Source: Hexactinellida sp. DTS-2022
Lineage: Eukaryota; Porifera; Hexactinellida
Assembly (NCBI GenBank): GCA_028753945.1
Contig: JAPNXP010000003.1
Coordinates: 2,170,001-2,234,000 of the forward strand
Direction of reading: 5' to 3'
DNA: 64,000 nucleotides
How positions within the stretch are numbered: the stretch's first letter is position 1; the number at the start of each line of letters is the position of its first letter. The notes under the pieces are model-generated. The model saw only the letters and a list, made by a program, of their open reading frames with translations, was not told the origin of the DNA and did not search any database. The translations under genes were made by a program, and so were the position numbers. Positions 1 through 12,302 of the stretch are shown piece by piece.

Positions 1-632
1 TGCAAATTGCTATTAACTGCATTAAATTATTATTTATAGTTTCTAATAATATAGTATGGATCTATATAGTTATTTGATCTCAGGACTACATATTGCCTTT
101 AATTAACAAATCCCTGCTCGAACCAAATGAGGGAATCTTAAATCGCCATCCAGATCCCTGCTGAGATTTGGGCCATCCTAAGAAAGATGTCCTCTCCTTG
201 AGGCACAGTGTGGCATATGGTCTCGTTAATTTTCGAAATGTCCAGAATAATCGATTAAGTATCACATTTGTTAGGCATTGAAAATTGGGAAAAACAGCAT
301 TATATCGTTTCTGACTCCAGGAGATTCGCCCCTGGACCCCAACTGGAGGGCTAACAGCGCCTTCCAGAACCCCAGCTGGTGGTGTTTTTGTTTTTTCTAA
401 GATGACAACCCCCCCTTTGAATAAATCTTGGATCCGCCCCTGCCGGTTTAAAAAAAGTTATTATTATAATATTATAAAAATAATAATTTCATAATTATGT
501 TTTCATGATTTTCCGAAAGGGATGAGGCACGATTTGGGTGGCTTAAGCCCCCCTTCCCTTGTATACGGCTATGTAAGTAATATGAGGATTAAATTGAATG
601 ATTATTTCTTCTTATGAAGTTCAAACAAATAA
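1..632. other. Non-coding flank or intron sequence
   Basis: No gene is visible. A GC-rich patch at about 300-442 ends in GATCCGCCCCTG, which resembles one end of a hAT-type element, but no partner end or target duplication was found. A second C-rich patch lies at 525-560. The rest is AT-rich single-copy-looking sequence downstream (in minus-strand sense) of the host exon at 643-862. Confidence 0.4.
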
Positions 633-642
633 TTAATAAGCA

Positions 643-862
643 ACCTCCTGGTATAACAAGTGTACTGTTATCAAATCCTGGGCCACTTCTGAACATAGAT
701 TAGTTAATGTAGTGACTCTAATTGTCTGTGTAGAAGTTGTAGGGGAGTTGGTGAGCTGTAGAGGCTGAGAATTTGCATTCATGACTTGATACCAACTATG
801 AATATCTTCCTTAATATTAGGCTGGATTTCTAAGTTAAGTTCTGTATCTGTGCCCACTCTTT
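643..862 (-). CDS. Exon of a BAIAP3/UNC13D-family protein, start of MUN region
   Basis: Internal coding exon of the host gene. Reading the minus strand, it follows a good acceptor (CTTTCTTTAG) and opens in the phase left by the exon at 5291-5509: one base from that exon plus two here make a Lys codon, so the two join without loss of frame. The peptide holds TELNLEI, IHSWYQVMNA and NLCSEVAQDL, matching the part of BAIAP3 (from my memory of the human protein) that has ELN-DI, a WY pair, and VYDDL followed by a Tyr/Phe-rich stretch. The product would be a MUN-domain priming factor for dense-core or secretory vesicles. The 3' edge is uncertain: the frame closes with TAA at 633-635, and the best nearby donor, GTTGCT, is weak. 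It could instead be the end of a truncated transcript, but a continuing MUN domain is expected beyond the window. Confidence 0.65.
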
Positions 863-1149
863 CTAAAGAAAGTTAAATAAACACATTAAAAACTTGTATC
901 TCATTTGATCATCCTAGACAATTATCAGGGGGTGGAGTGGGAACATTTTCTCATAGTATACGAGGGACTATTTTGACGAATCATATTCTCAGTATTTATC
1001 TCCATCAGCGTGGATAAGATATTTGCATGTATTTTATATAATAAGTGTATTAAGCAAAAGTGCATACCTGCCAACCGTACAGGGATTCCCTGTACAGTCA
1101 GGGATTTGACCATTTTTTGTTCTGTACAGGGAATTATTACATTTGTACA

Positions 1150-1304
1150 CAGGAGCGTGCTGGCCAGGGGGGGCCCATCGGGGGATTTTCATTGCTTTTG
1201 TACAGCTAGAATAGGCCCTTATCAAACTAGGAGCCCAAATTAGGACCCCCCAAGGGGGGCCCAGCGGGGATTCCCCGCTGGCTTGTATAGTCAGGACGCC
1301 CCTG
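1150..1304. mobile_element. hAT-type MITE, TSD TTTGTACA
   Basis: Starts CAGGAGCGTG and ends GACGCCCCTG, with an exact 8-bp target duplication TTTGTACA at 1142-1149 and 1305-1312. Interior is GC-rich with GGGGGGCCC patches. It is inserted in the element at 1063-2535. Confidence 0.85.
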
Positions 1305-1704
1305 TTTGTACAGGGATTTTAAGTCGGGACAAAATTAATGATTGTAAGTCAAATACACCTAAAAAATGTCTCTACTCTCAAAATGTAGCATTTTGTTAAA
1401 GAACAATTCCTAATCAAGCGTATAGTGTTTCCCTACATGAGCGAGACAAAATAATTTCGGGTGTACAGGGATTTTACCAATGTACAGGGGGAAAATTGGA
1501 GCTCCGTGCAGGGACATAGGCGTCAACCATGCCGAGGCAGACGGGGCGTGCCCCGGCATGAAAAATCATTCCGGGGCGGCCAATGTTTCGCCCCGGCATA
1601 AATCTGCCGAAATTCTGTGATTTTTGTGATCTTTCGCGATAATTTGGATGTATCTATCATGGATTGCTATTTTTTATTGTTTCTAAATGCGAGTGGAACC
1701 CAAC

Positions 1705-2060
1705 CAGTGGCATAGCCAGCTTTAGACTTGTGGTGGTGCGTCGGTGGTGCACGGGGTTGTATCATTCTGCCCTCCCTTCCCCCTATTTCCCAAACAAACT
1801 TTGGTCCATCGTGTAATTATTTCAACAATCCAAGCTGAAGTATCATTACATAGTTGACAATATAAATAACGGATCCTAACTTGAATAGATCACATTAATT
1901 AACCTTTCAACTTCGTCATAAATTTTACATTCATGTCATTTCAAGTGGTGACTTAGGAATTAATGCTCACTACTTAAGATGTATAAAAATGAGCACCACT
2001 TGAAGTAGTGCGTAAAAACATTTTGGTGGTGCGCCGTACACCTCCCTGGCTACGCCACTG
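1705..2060. mobile_element. hAT-type MITE, TSD AACCCAAC
   Basis: Terminal inverted repeats CAGTGGCATAGCCAG and CTGGCTACGCCACTG, with exact 8-bp duplication AACCCAAC at 1697-1704 and 2061-2068. 356 bp, no coding capacity. Nested in the element at 1063-2535. Confidence 0.9.
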
Positions 2061-3403
2061 AACCCAACAAATTTGGTTCGGCTGAACTAAAAATTCTAAA
2101 TCGATCCATATCATCTCTGCTCGAAAGGTAATTAATTAACATAAATCGGTGACAGTCGAAATTCACCAGCGGGAAAGTTTTTTTGCGCCTAGTTCAGGAC
2201 GAACCTATTTGATTCGGATGAACCTATTTAATTCGTCTAGAACTTTGCTAATTACGTTCGACGGGATAAATTCGAACACATACATTGTAAATAATGCAAT
2301 GTATGTGTTGTGTCAGAAAGTTTAATAGATAGCGATTAGCGGGAAATTTTCATCAAGATAAAACCGACTTTTTGGAAAAAAGTTACACAGTAGGTAAAGC
2401 AACTTTTCGGAAAAGATGTTTTATACTAGGTGAAATTTAAAAAATTTCATAACTCGCCCCGGCATGATTTTCCGAAAAATGGAAAAGTTCAACGCAACTG
2501 TACAGGGATATGACACAAATAGGTTGGCAGGTATGAGAGTGGTGTTGGTGACTTGGGTGTATAGTATATAATATAATCGTATTTTATATTCATTCGTGAA
2601 AGGTTAGCGTTCAGGCATAGAATTAACATGAACCAGGAAATACAAGAAATATCGTGCTTAATCTGAATTGTGCCATATTTTGGAAACTCCTGTTCGGACT
2701 AGCGAGGGTTCAGATTAGCGAGGTTAACACAGTGGGCAAACAAGTGGAAATAGAGCATTTTTCGAGCGCCTCAGACTGACTCGATATTATTGACATCGTT
2801 TTCAGCATACATGAAAACCTAAAAGTCCAATTTGTTGTGCTGAGAAACATTCGAGATCAAGAGTTATGTGTAATGAGATCATCATGTTATAACAATTCTA
2901 AAAAAAGCAATTTTTGTGGTTTCAGAATTGCAGTATCAAAGTCTTATAAAATTCAACAAATTATTTTATGTTGATGAAATATTCAAGTTAGCTTTATCAT
3001 TGTCATTGGCATTGTATGAAATCAATGTAACTTCTTATATAGTCTAAAATTATAATACATTCCGACCAGAATTTTATGATTCGGACGTATTTACTAATTT
3101 CCATTATTGTTCAAGAACTTTTGAGAGCAATCATGAGCAATTGGTTTTTACATTTTAAATGAAAGGTCATGATGATACCTTCAAATTAAAAAGCATTCTA
3201 GATGCGCGAAAGGGCGCGACTGGGGTCATCTAATGACTTTTAAACATGATATATTAGGATTTTAACCATTTTTGAAAAATTATATCAGGTTCAAGAATTA
3301 TAATCAATGATCATGGTTGAAAAATAAATTTTGTTAACAAACCTAAAATATAATTTATGACTTATTTATCAATAATCGTCTAGAACTGCGTTTAGGAGAC
3401 TAC

Positions 3404-4305
3404 CAGGCACGTCGCCAGGATTTTTCATCTAGGGGGGGCGGCAAAATTACCAGGGGGGGCATGCCCCCCCTCACAAAATTCGTATCAACGAGAGTCGATT
3501 ATAATATGAAATTATCAAGTTTCTATCTTATATATTAAATCTAAATGGTTTGTTTTTTTGTTTGTTGTTTGTTTGTTCGGAATTGATTGAGAAACTGGGT
3601 AAGAGCTACAGACTTGAAATTTGACAGGGAGGTGGGTAACTACGTATCTAGAAACAAGTTCTAATATCTAAGAAAAATATTCACATCTTCAATCTCAAAA
3701 GGTAACAAAACCTTTAGCCAATTAAATTCGAGCGTGGCACAGTATGGATTAGCAGCTAGCATTCAATTAGTATAAATTGATTTAGTGTCTCTAACATTTG
3801 TTAAGCGTGCATTATAGAATGCCAATCTGAAACTGCAATTTAATTGGGCGAGAGAAAAATAAGAAATCCAATCATTTATTTGTAATTTACATATTTTAAA
3901 GGGTCGTGGCCGCTTACTTCCAACGACTATATATGGAGTAATTAAGTAAGCTGATTCCAAATATGATGTTGTTAACAACCCATGTGTATATATTTGTTGT
4001 TTAGATGTAGACGTTATAAGGAATTTACAAACGTTACTTCTGTTATTTGTTGGTTGGGATATATGAGTCACCAGAAGGGTGCTTTCTGCAGCCGCGCAGC
4101 GAAAGCAAGCGAAGCGCGCTTGTATACATAATACTGTAATAATAATAATAATAATAATACACCTACAACGTTATTTGGCAATAATTTAGCAGGGGGTATG
4201 TCCCGGGGCACAAAATTTTACCAGGGGGGGCATTGCCCCGGGGCGAGGATTTCTACCAGGGGGGGGGCATTGCCCCCCTATGCCCCCCCCGTGGCGACGT
4301 CCCTG
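3404..4305. mobile_element. hAT-type element, TSD GAGACTAC
   Basis: Starts CAGGCACGTCGCCAGG and ends GTGGCGACGTCCCTG with exact 8-bp duplication GAGACTAC at 3396-3403 and 4306-4313. The other copy of the host repeat (60421-60440) has the uninterrupted sequence, an empty site. G-run rich ends flank a Helitron inserted at 3526-4122. Confidence 0.9.
3526..4122 (+). mobile_element. Non-autonomous Helitron, 597 bp
   Basis: Begins TCTTATATATTAAATC, ends in a GC-rich segment GCGAAGCGCGCTTG, and sits between A (3525) and T (4123) as Helitrons do. The 3' tetranucleotide is CTTG rather than the canonical CTRR. No Rep/helicase reading frame. A segment at 3717-3865 is shared with 55780-55918. Confidence 0.7.
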
Positions 4306-4441
4306 GAGACTACATATATCATTTTTGATATTGCCATTCAGTTTGCAGCTACCGATAACCTATATGTCAATAATACTTCATTAGATTCTATCTAGCATAG
4401 TTTTCCTATTTCCACTTACACCCCTGAAAATGCCCACTGTG

Positions 4442-4960
4442 AGGTTCGGATTAGCGACTATTGTTGTACATGTATAATATATTTAGTGCAACTAACAATT
4501 GACTAAAAAAAGCCGCGGCCCTGGATGTTGAACAATCATAACAAACATACAATATACAATTTCCATCAACCAACCTCTACCAATGTATTCACTGACATAA
4601 TTTTAAATAATGTCACAAATAATAGAAAAATGTGGAGCCCCTTGGCGCCGCCCCTGGTCATAGGTACATGATTTTAAAGTAAGCAAACTTTGATGATTGG
4701 TTTGTATTTGTTAGTAATATATATATATTTAAGGGGTGGAAAACGAATAGTTTTGAACTTTCAGTGGATAGTTGTTTCGAAACGATTATAAATGAACAGT
4801 ATTTGACTAAATATCGGAAACTATATTTTAGACACGATCAGTGGCGTTGATTGTTTTTAAATATATGGTTTAAATTGATTTTTCGCCCTGTCAGAGGTAA
4901 TATGCCGCCCCTCTACTTAGAAGTGCCGACGGGGCGAGACGCCTACCCCGCCACCCCCAA
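4442..4960. other. Intron filler without recognised gene
   Basis: No coding signal. A hAT-like end (GGCGCCGCCCCTG) lies near 4647 with no visible partner. The rest is AT-rich unique-looking intron. Confidence 0.4.

Positions 4961-5002
<42 letters not shown>
4961..5002 (+). repeat. Short tandem repeat, 8-bp unit GGTACACG
   Basis: About five perfect copies of GGTACACG in a row. Confidence 0.95.
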
Positions 5003-5290
5003 CTAAATTTAATCCTACCATTATACTTCAAATTCGCCACCTATCGCTTTTTTATTAACTCTGTGTTAATTCTAAAACAGTTTCCTTATAATCTTCCGCT
5101 CGATTTTAGTGTCCAATTATCGGCATTTCCATATTTGTTGGGACATTAAATGTTTTTATTGCTGTACTATAAAGAAACCAGGAAATATTAAGAGCTAAGT
5201 GAGATATTAGGGTAAAAAGGAAGTTTTACACTAATAGTATAGATTCTTGTCTAGGTATATACAAATATAATATTGCTGACGAACCTATAC

Positions 5291-5509
5291 TCTTAAGGAA
5301 ATTGAAGGTAGTTATAATTATTTGGATAACTTCTTTGAGGATTTTTTGAGCTGTATTAGAGTTTGGAGGGAATAGCACTCTACTTTGTTTCAGAAGACCT
5401 ATTTCATGGCTATAAATGATTTCGATATTCTCTACAACACTCTTTGTAGTCTCATCATTTAGTATAGTACGTTGTGTGTCCCAATTCTGGATAACCTCTT
5501 CAAGATAAC
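5291..5509 (-). CDS. Exon of a BAIAP3/UNC13D-family protein, N-terminal MUN segment
   Basis: A 219-bp internal exon. On the minus strand it has an acceptor ending ATAATGTAG and a donor GTATAG after CTTAAGA. It leaves one base over, which is completed in phase by the exon at 643-862. The peptide includes GYLEEVIQNW, GLLKQSRVLFPPNSNTAQ and ends near NFLK. In BAIAP3 (compared from memory) the equivalent segment has LLEDM-WEE, then a RDYFP-NSTA motif, then a Leu-rich helix, directly before the ELN-DI segment carried by the next exon. The order of exons on the minus strand therefore agrees with protein order. It is helical MUN-domain sequence with no catalytic residues, probably acting in vesicle priming at the membrane. 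Confidence 0.7.
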
Positions 5510-5519
5510 CTACATTATT

Positions 5520-5610
5520 ATAGAAATACAGACAATTCGTGGCAGGACAATTCGTGACGGACAATTGTGATAGATACAATACGTGACAGGACAATTCGTG
5601 ACAAATACAA
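5520..5610 (+). repeat. 17-bp minisatellite (GACAATTCGTG core)
   Basis: Imperfect tandem copies of AGGACAATTCGTGAC-like units. The same unit occurs in the opposite orientation at 35048-35106. Confidence 0.8.
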
Positions 5611-6157
5611 ATATGAATGTCTAGAAATTAAATTGTGTGAAAGTACATTACTCTTATATTAATTTGTTTACTAATATCGTATCAAAGTGTTGTCATTATG
5701 TCTATTCAAATTTGGAATTGACAAACTGGAACAATTCTAAAGTTTCGGTACCCAGCAGAATGGACTAGTAAAGAAGATTAACAACACTTGCCTTATACAA
5801 AATCAACCATAGTGCCATCTGATTAAACTACTGACTGTAGAATTTATAAAAATGATTTACATGGATGTTCATTGGCCTATTTTTAGAATTATTGGAAAAA
5901 ATTAGTGGTATGGATGCAACCACTTTCCGAGCACTAGTCAAACCGAATAAGATTAGCAGACTTTTATTTGAGAAATTTATCTTCATTTTTCGGGGAAATT
6001 CAGAATATAATTTATCATAGCCTACTATACATACGGCCTATTCACTCACTAAGACCAGGGATAACAGGAAGGCGATTTTATTATTAACTCATAATAAAAA
6101 TTATACAATTACCAACAACAATAACAACCATTTACCTGTTATAATATTACTTGTGAC
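5611..6157. other. Intron sequence, nothing recognised
   Basis: AT-rich, no splice-bounded frame or repeat that I can support. Confidence 0.4.
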
Positions 6158-6313
6158 CATAGGCGTCGTAACCCGCCCGGGTGCCCGGAAATGTCCGGGC
6201 GGCCCGGAAAGGTTGCCCCTATGCAACTAATACTATACACGGAGTTTAGCCGGACTTTACCCGGAATTTCCGGGCGGCCCGAAGGATTGACCTATGCATT
6301 TACGACGCATATG
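6158..6313. mobile_element. hAT-type MITE, TSD CTTGTGAC
   Basis: Ends CATAGGCGTCG and CGACGCATATG, exact 8-bp duplication CTTGTGAC at 6150-6157 and 6314-6321. Interior has GCCCGG/CCGGGC self-complementary motifs. Same terminal family as 44119-44417. Confidence 0.88.
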
Positions 6314-6366
6314 CTTGTGACCTACTTATACTAGGATTTTGGTTTTATTTCTCACTTTCCTTCTTC

Positions 6367-7845
6367 AGTGGCCCAGTTTTAATCTTACTGCCTTTATTTT
6401 TTGTTTTTGTTTTACTGTGCCGACTATACAATAGTAGAGTGGCCCAGTTCTAATCTTATTGCCTTTAGTATATTATTATTTTTACTGTGTCGACTATACT
6501 ATAGTATAGTGGCCCAGTATTGAAATCACTGCCTTTATTACTGTGCCGACTATACTTTAGCACAGTGGCCCAGTATTGAAATCACTGCCTTTATTATTTT
6601 ACTGTGCCGACTATACTTTAGTATAGTGGCCCAATATTGAAATCACTGCCTTTATTTTTACTGTGCCGACGATAGTATAGTATAGTGGCCCAGTATTGAA
6701 ATCACTGCCTTTTTACTGTGCCGACTATACTATAGTATAGTGGCCAGAGTAACCGCGTACGTTCCTACGGTACGGTACGGAGAGTCTCCGTACCGTATTA
6801 TTTCGTACGGTACGTCGTACGTTACGCAATAATACGTTGTGAACAATTAACAATATATACAAGTATTTCTATAATTCGAAAAATAATTAATAAACAAGGA
6901 TCTAATCTATTATAGTTCGAAAATACAGAACCCAACAAAAATTAAAAATACCACAAAGTTCAAACCAATACAAAGGCAAGTTGAATTTTCAACTAAGAAT
7001 CGATAGTTAATCTTGATAATTTTACATAACTTATTATTCGATTTTAAAAAAGAATCAAGTGCTAAAAGATAAGATTCTATACTATCATTAAATAAGTACG
7101 TACGGAGTGCGTAAGTACGGTACGGAAGGATAATCTGCGTACTAAGTCCGTACCGTACCGTACAGTACGCCGTACGCGGTTACTTTGATAGTGGCCCAGT
7201 ATTGAAATGAGTGCCTTGGTATATTATTACTGTGCCGACTATACTATAGTATAGTGGCCCAGTTCTAATCTTACTGCCTTTAATAATATTATTACTGTGC
7301 CGACTATACTATAGTATAGTGGCCCAGTATTGGAATCACTGCCTTTATTATTACTGTGCCGACTATACTATAGTATAGTGGCCCAGTTCTAATCTTACTG
7401 CCTTTATTTTTACTGTGCCGACTATACTATAGTATAGTGGCCCAGTATTGGAATCACTGCCTTTATTATTACTGTGCCGACTATACTATAGTATAGTGGC
7501 CCAGTTCTAATCTTACTGCCTTTATTTTTACTGTGCCGACTATACTATAGTATAGTGGCCCAGTATTGGAATCACTGCCTTTATTATTACTGTCCCGACT
7601 ATACTATAGTATAGTGGCCCAGTTCTAATCTTACTGCCTTTATTTTTATTACTGTGCCGACTATACTATAGTATAGTGGCCCAGTTCTAATCTCACTGCC
7701 TTTATTACTGTGCCGACTATACTATAGTATAGTGGCCCAGTATTGGAATCACTGCCTTTATTATTATTATTACTGTGCCGACTATACTATAGTATAGTGG
7801 CCCAGTATTGGAATCACTGCCTTTATTTATATTATTATTATTTTT
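6367..7845 (+). repeat. Tandem array of 54-60 bp monomers with palindromic core
   Basis: About 17 monomers. Each reads TACTGTGCCGACT, then the core ACTATACTATAGTATAGT (a perfect 18-bp palindrome), then GGCCCAG, then one of two tails (TATTGGAATCACTGCC or TTCTAATCTTACTGCC), then a (TTA)n spacer. Between about 7220 and 7640 the two tails alternate, making a dimer of about 117 bp. The array is broken by the inserted element at 6746-7187. Confidence 0.95.
6746..7187. mobile_element. 442-bp inverted-repeat element inside the monomer array
   Basis: Ends AGAGTAACCGCGTACG and CGTACGCGGTTACTTTG. The target ATAGTGGCC is repeated at 6737-6745 and 7188-7196, a 9-bp duplication. Both ends carry runs of GTACGGTACGG. 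A hAT or MULE derivative is possible; a duplication length of 8 or 9 cannot be settled because the target is itself repetitive. Confidence 0.8.
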
Positions 7846-7850
7846 ATTTT

Positions 7851-8690
7851 TTCTCCGTAGACGGTGCCCTGGCCTGAGCTTTATAGTTGATGGGCTGAAA
7901 CTTGGCATGTAGGTGCGTATGGACCGTCTAATTTGCACCTGGGGTTACAATTTTTTATTAACAAATTTTTGACACATCTTTAACACCTTTCAAAATTTGT
8001 CTGGTCCATAGCTAGAAAAATGTTTTACTAAACCCCCAAATTTTATTTCACATTTGGATTCACCATAAAATTCTGCGTCTGATGGGAGAAGAAAATTTGT
8101 TAAAATTGGTTTAATTTCTGCCATAAATGGGGGTTGAAATTCCTTTGTTTACTCAACACTTCAATTTCAATAAAACTGTGAAATCTAATTCCATTGTTTC
8201 AACTTGTAATAATTATATTGATTTAACTTGTTAAAGCTTTCACTATTGTTTCAACTTGCGATAATTAAATTGATTCAACTTATAAATTCCAGCTGGCTTC
8301 TATTTAATTCTAGTATTACTATACAATGGATTAAATAAAATAATATAATATAAGGAATTTGTTGACTAAACTCAAATCACCGTGGATAACATTGCTAAAA
8401 TAACTAACTAATAATATAATTCATTATCAATACATAATGAATGAATGGCATTGAACTCTAGATGGTTTATGATAGAAACAAACTTCAAATTTATCTACCG
8501 TTCCTTGTGACTCGGGCCAAATAACAAATGCTTCTTCACACCTTGGGCGTTGATGACTTGGCAAAAAAAATCCAAAATTGCAGCCTGCGCCGACAGCATG
8601 TTCCTCTGGAGGCACTATCAATAAACAACACAAAAATAGAGTGCCACCAAAGGAACATGCGTCGGCACAGGGTGCAATTTTGGATTTTTT
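7851..8690 (+). repeat. Composite repeat long unit 1 (type A)
   Basis: Starts TCTCCGTAGACGGTGCCC, carries GACCGTCTAATTTGCACC shortly after (a short inverted match to AGACGGT), and ends in a hairpin at about 8566-8690 whose arms begin TCCAAAATTGCAGCC and close GGGTGCAATTTTGGA. A single 54-bp monomer follows (8691-8768). No gene. Confidence 0.9.
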
Positions 8691-8768
8691 TTACTGTGCC
8701 GACTATACTATAGTATAGTGGCCCAGTATTGGAATCACTGCCTTTATTATTTTTATTATTTTTTTTTT

Positions 8769-9605
8769 CTCCGTAGACGGTGCCCTGGCCAGAGCTTTAT
8801 AGTTGATGGGCTTAAACTTGGCATGTAGGTGCGATGGTACCGTCTAATTTGCACCTGGGGTTACGATTTTTGATTAACAAATTTTTGACACATCTTTAAC
8901 ACCTTTCAAAATTTGTCTGGTCCATAACACAAAATATGTTTTACTAAACCCCCAAATTTTATTTCACATTTGGATTCACCATAAAATTCTGCGTCTGATG
9001 GGAGAAGAAAACTTTCAATAAAGAGTTTTATTTCTGCCATAAATGGGGGTTGAAATTTCTTTGTTTACTCACACTTCAGTTTCAGTATAACTGTTAAATC
9101 TAATTCCATTGTTTCAACTTGTAATAATTATATTGATTTAACTTGTTAAATCTTACTCTATTGATTCAACTTGCGATAATTAAATTGATTTAACTTATAA
9201 ATTGCAGCTGGCTTCTATTTAATTTACCATACAATGGATTAAATAAAATAATATAATATAAGGAATTTGTTGACTTAATTCAACTCAACCGTGGATAACA
9301 ATGCTAATATAAATAACTAATAATATAATTTATTATCAATACATAATGAATGAATGGCATCAAACTCAAGATGGTTTAAGATAGAAACAAACTTCAAATT
9401 TATCTACCGTTCCTTGTGACTCGGACCAATTAACAAATGCTTCTTCACACCTTGGGCGTTGATGACTTGGCGAAAAAAAATCCAAAATTGCAGCCTGTGC
9501 CGACAGCATGTTCCTTTGGAGGCACTATCAATAAACAACCAACAAAATATAGTGCCACCAAAGGAACATGCGTCGGCACAGGGTGCAATTTTGGATATTT
9601 TTTTT
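8769..9605 (+). repeat. Composite repeat long unit 2 (type A)
   Basis: Same architecture as the unit at 7851. It is nearly identical to the unit at 13503-14338. The terminal hairpin is at about 9476-9598, with a monomer at 9618-9690. Confidence 0.9.
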
Positions 9606-9690
9606 TATTATTATTTTTACTGTGCCGACTATACTATAGTATAGTGGCCCAGTATTGGAATCACTGCCTTTATTATTATTTTTTTTTTTT

Positions 9691-10950
9691 TTCTCCGTAG
9701 ACGGTGCCCTGGCAAGAGCTTTAGAGTTGATGGGCTTAAACTTGGCATGTAGGTGCGATAGGACCGTCTAATTTGCACCTGGGGTTACGATTTTTGATTA
9801 ACAAATTTTTTACACATCTTTAACACCTTTCAAAATTTGTCTGGTCCATAACTCAAAAATTGTTTTACTAAACCCCCACATTTTATTTTATATTTGGATT
9901 CACCATAAAATTCTGCGTCTGATGGGAGAAGAAACCTTTCAATAAAGGGGTCAATTTCTGCCATAAATGGGGGTTGAAATTTCTTTGTTTACTCACACTT
10001 CAATTTCAGTAAAGTGTTAAATCTAATTCCATTGTTTCAACTTGTAATAATTATATTGATTTAACTTGTTAAATCCTACTCTAGTGATTCAACTTGCGAT
10101 AATTATATTGATTCAACTTATAAATTCCAGCTGGCTTCTATTTTGCAATTGAAAATTAAGATTATATATTTCATAACAACGACATATTATGTGATTATAT
10201 TTACTTCTGCGTGAATATAATTGCACTGTTAATATACTGACGTAATTAATTATAAATAATTCAGTTTGTATTTAACTTATATAGAAGCTTCCAATTTGTA
10301 TATTAGAGGTTATCGAGTGTGCGGAATTGAAATTTGATAGATAAATTAATTAATTAATTATTTATGACAAAATAATTAAACTTAATAATTGTATGTTGAC
10401 ATTGAAATTGGTGTCATATTATAAATAATATTAATAATTATTTATACTAATTAATTAAATATCATAAATCTCAGAGATCATAGAAGATAGAAACAAACTT
10501 TCAATATATCAATTGGTCCTTATGACACGTGCCACCTATACAAGTGGGTCTTGACACCTTGAGGTGATGATGACATCGTTAAAAAAATGTGTTTTTACAA
10601 TTTTGTTAATTCGATATTTAAAATGGGTTAGTTAATGTTGGTTGATGACCCAACACCCACTTAAAAAATGCTGAGTCATTACAGATTATATTCTACTGAA
10701 ACTTGAATATCTCTTTAATGAAGTGAGCTGAATGGAAACTTCCACCACTCTAAAGGGTCGTTGCCTTCTGAAACACCTTTCTGAAATAATTTAACACCTT
10801 CATAGTGATGATGACATGGCGAAAAAAAAAATCCAAAATTGCAGCCTGTGCCGACAGCATGTTCCTTTGGAGGCACTATCAATAAACCAACAACAAAATA
10901 TAGTGCCACCAAAGGATCATGCGTCGGCACAGGCTGCAATTTTGGATTTT
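9691..10950 (+). repeat. Composite repeat long unit 3 (type A/B chimera)
   Basis: Opens like type A but from about 10130 continues with the longer type-B body (GACACCTTGAGGTGATGATG motif near 10550, then a second related motif at 10795). Hairpin at 10828-10950, monomer after it. Nearly identical to 15333-16595. Confidence 0.9.
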
Positions 10951-11032
10951 ATTACTGTGCCGACTATACTATAGTATAGTGGCCCAGTTCTAATCTTAGT
11001 GCTTTGGTTAGTTATTATTATTATTATTTTTG

Positions 11033-12223
11033 GTCCGTAGATCGTCCACTGAACAGAGTTTAATTAACTAAGAACCCAAAATTTCAGGACAGGTGTCTCA
11101 TGGGTTACAGATGTGCACCTGGGGTCACGATTTTTTACTACATTTTTTTGGACACATTTTTGCACCTGTTTAATATTAGAAAAAGAACAATAAATAGTGC
11201 ACAAATATTTAATTTATATGCATTCGATAGAGAATTAAATTCTACACCTTTTCACAGTGCACGAATTTTTAAATTGAGTTTCGTTTGTGCCACAATTGAG
11301 TTGCAAGTTTCCTTTGTTTACTAACACTTCAGTTCAATTGAAGTGTTAAATCGAATTCTATTGTTTCAACTTGTGATAATTACATTGATTCAACTTGTGA
11401 GATCGAGTAGGCTTCTATTTTCTAATTGAAAACTAAGATTTTACATTCCATAACAACAACAGATTATGTGATTATATTTATTTCTGCTCAGAATATTCTT
11501 GAACAATGGATACATGAGATATTTAATTCTAATTAATTCGCTCTGTGTTTAACTTAGAGAAACGGTTCCAATTAGATTATTAGGGCATCGAGTGCGCTGA
11601 ATTCAAATATGATAGTGAAATTAAATTTAAATTAATTATTATAGCAAATAATTGAACTTAATTTATTTTGATGTAAATAATATTGGTGTTAAATTATCTT
11701 AGATTAATTAAATATTTATACTAATTATCTAAATTTCATTAATCTCAGAGATGATACAAGATAGAAACAAACTTTAAATTTATCAATTGGTCCTTATGGC
11801 ACGTACCACCTATACAAGTGGATCTTGACACCTTGAGGTGATGATGACATCGTCAAAAAAATGTATTTTTACAATTTTGTGAATTATATTATTAAAATGG
11901 GTTAGTTGGAGTTGGGTGATGACCCAACACTCACATAAAAAATGCTGATTCATCACTTATTATATTCTACTGAAACTTGAATATCTTTGAAACGAAGTGA
12001 GCAAAATGGAAACTTCCACCACTCTAAGGGTCGTAGCCTTCTGAAACACCTTTCTGAAATAATTTAACACCTTTATAGTGATGATGACTTGGTGAAAAAA
12101 AAAATCCAAAATTGCAGCCTGTGCCGACAGCATGTTCCATTGGAGGCACTATCAATAGACCACCACCAAAATATAGTGCCACCAAATGAACATGCGTCGG
12201 CACAGGCTGCAATTTTGGATTTT
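11033..12223 (+). repeat. Composite repeat long unit 4 (type B)
   Basis: Starts GGTCCGTAGATCGTCCACTG, carries GGGTTACAGATGTGCACC, the GACACCTTGAGGTGATGATG motif near 11828, and a terminal hairpin (12103-12223). Monomer at 12236-12300. Confidence 0.9.
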
Positions 12224-12302
12224 CTCACTTAGTTATTACTGTGCCGAATATACTATAGTATAGTGGCCCAGTTCTAATCTTAGTGCTTTGGTATATTATT
12301 AT

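Larger units (their letters stand above)
1063..2535. mobile_element. Non-autonomous hAT-like element with CATACCTGCCAACC ends
   Basis: The ends are inverted copies: CATACCTGCCAACC at 1063 and GGTTGGCAGGTATG at 2522-2535. Flanks share only a degenerate duplication (AAAGTG / AGAGTG). Inside are repeated GTACAGGGA-type motifs, and two younger insertions (1150-1304 and 1705-2060). No transposase is seen. The same ends occur on the element at 40783-41219, so these are two members of one family. Confidence 0.7.
2728..4441. mobile_element. Old inverted-repeat element, copy 1, heavily interrupted
   Basis: Ends CACAGTGGGCA (2728) and TGCCCACTGTG (4431-4441), each followed inward by a matching AGTGGAAAT / ATTTCCACTT block. 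Its own sequence reads through 3190-3403 and 4306-4430 and reappears at about 59413-60543. It is split by the hAT element at 3404-4305. Flanking duplication is unclear (AGGTT on both sides), so the superfamily is not assigned. Confidence 0.5.

Noticed and set aside
5226-5594. Full 122-codon frame around the exon at 5291-5509 as a stand-alone gene
   Set aside because: The coding similarity stops at the splice sites, and the outer parts read intron and minisatellite sequence.
6367-7845. Possible CRISPR array because of regular 54-60 bp spacing
   Set aside because: The whole monomer repeats, spacers are simple (TTA)n, and the surroundings are eukaryotic with introns and DNA transposons.
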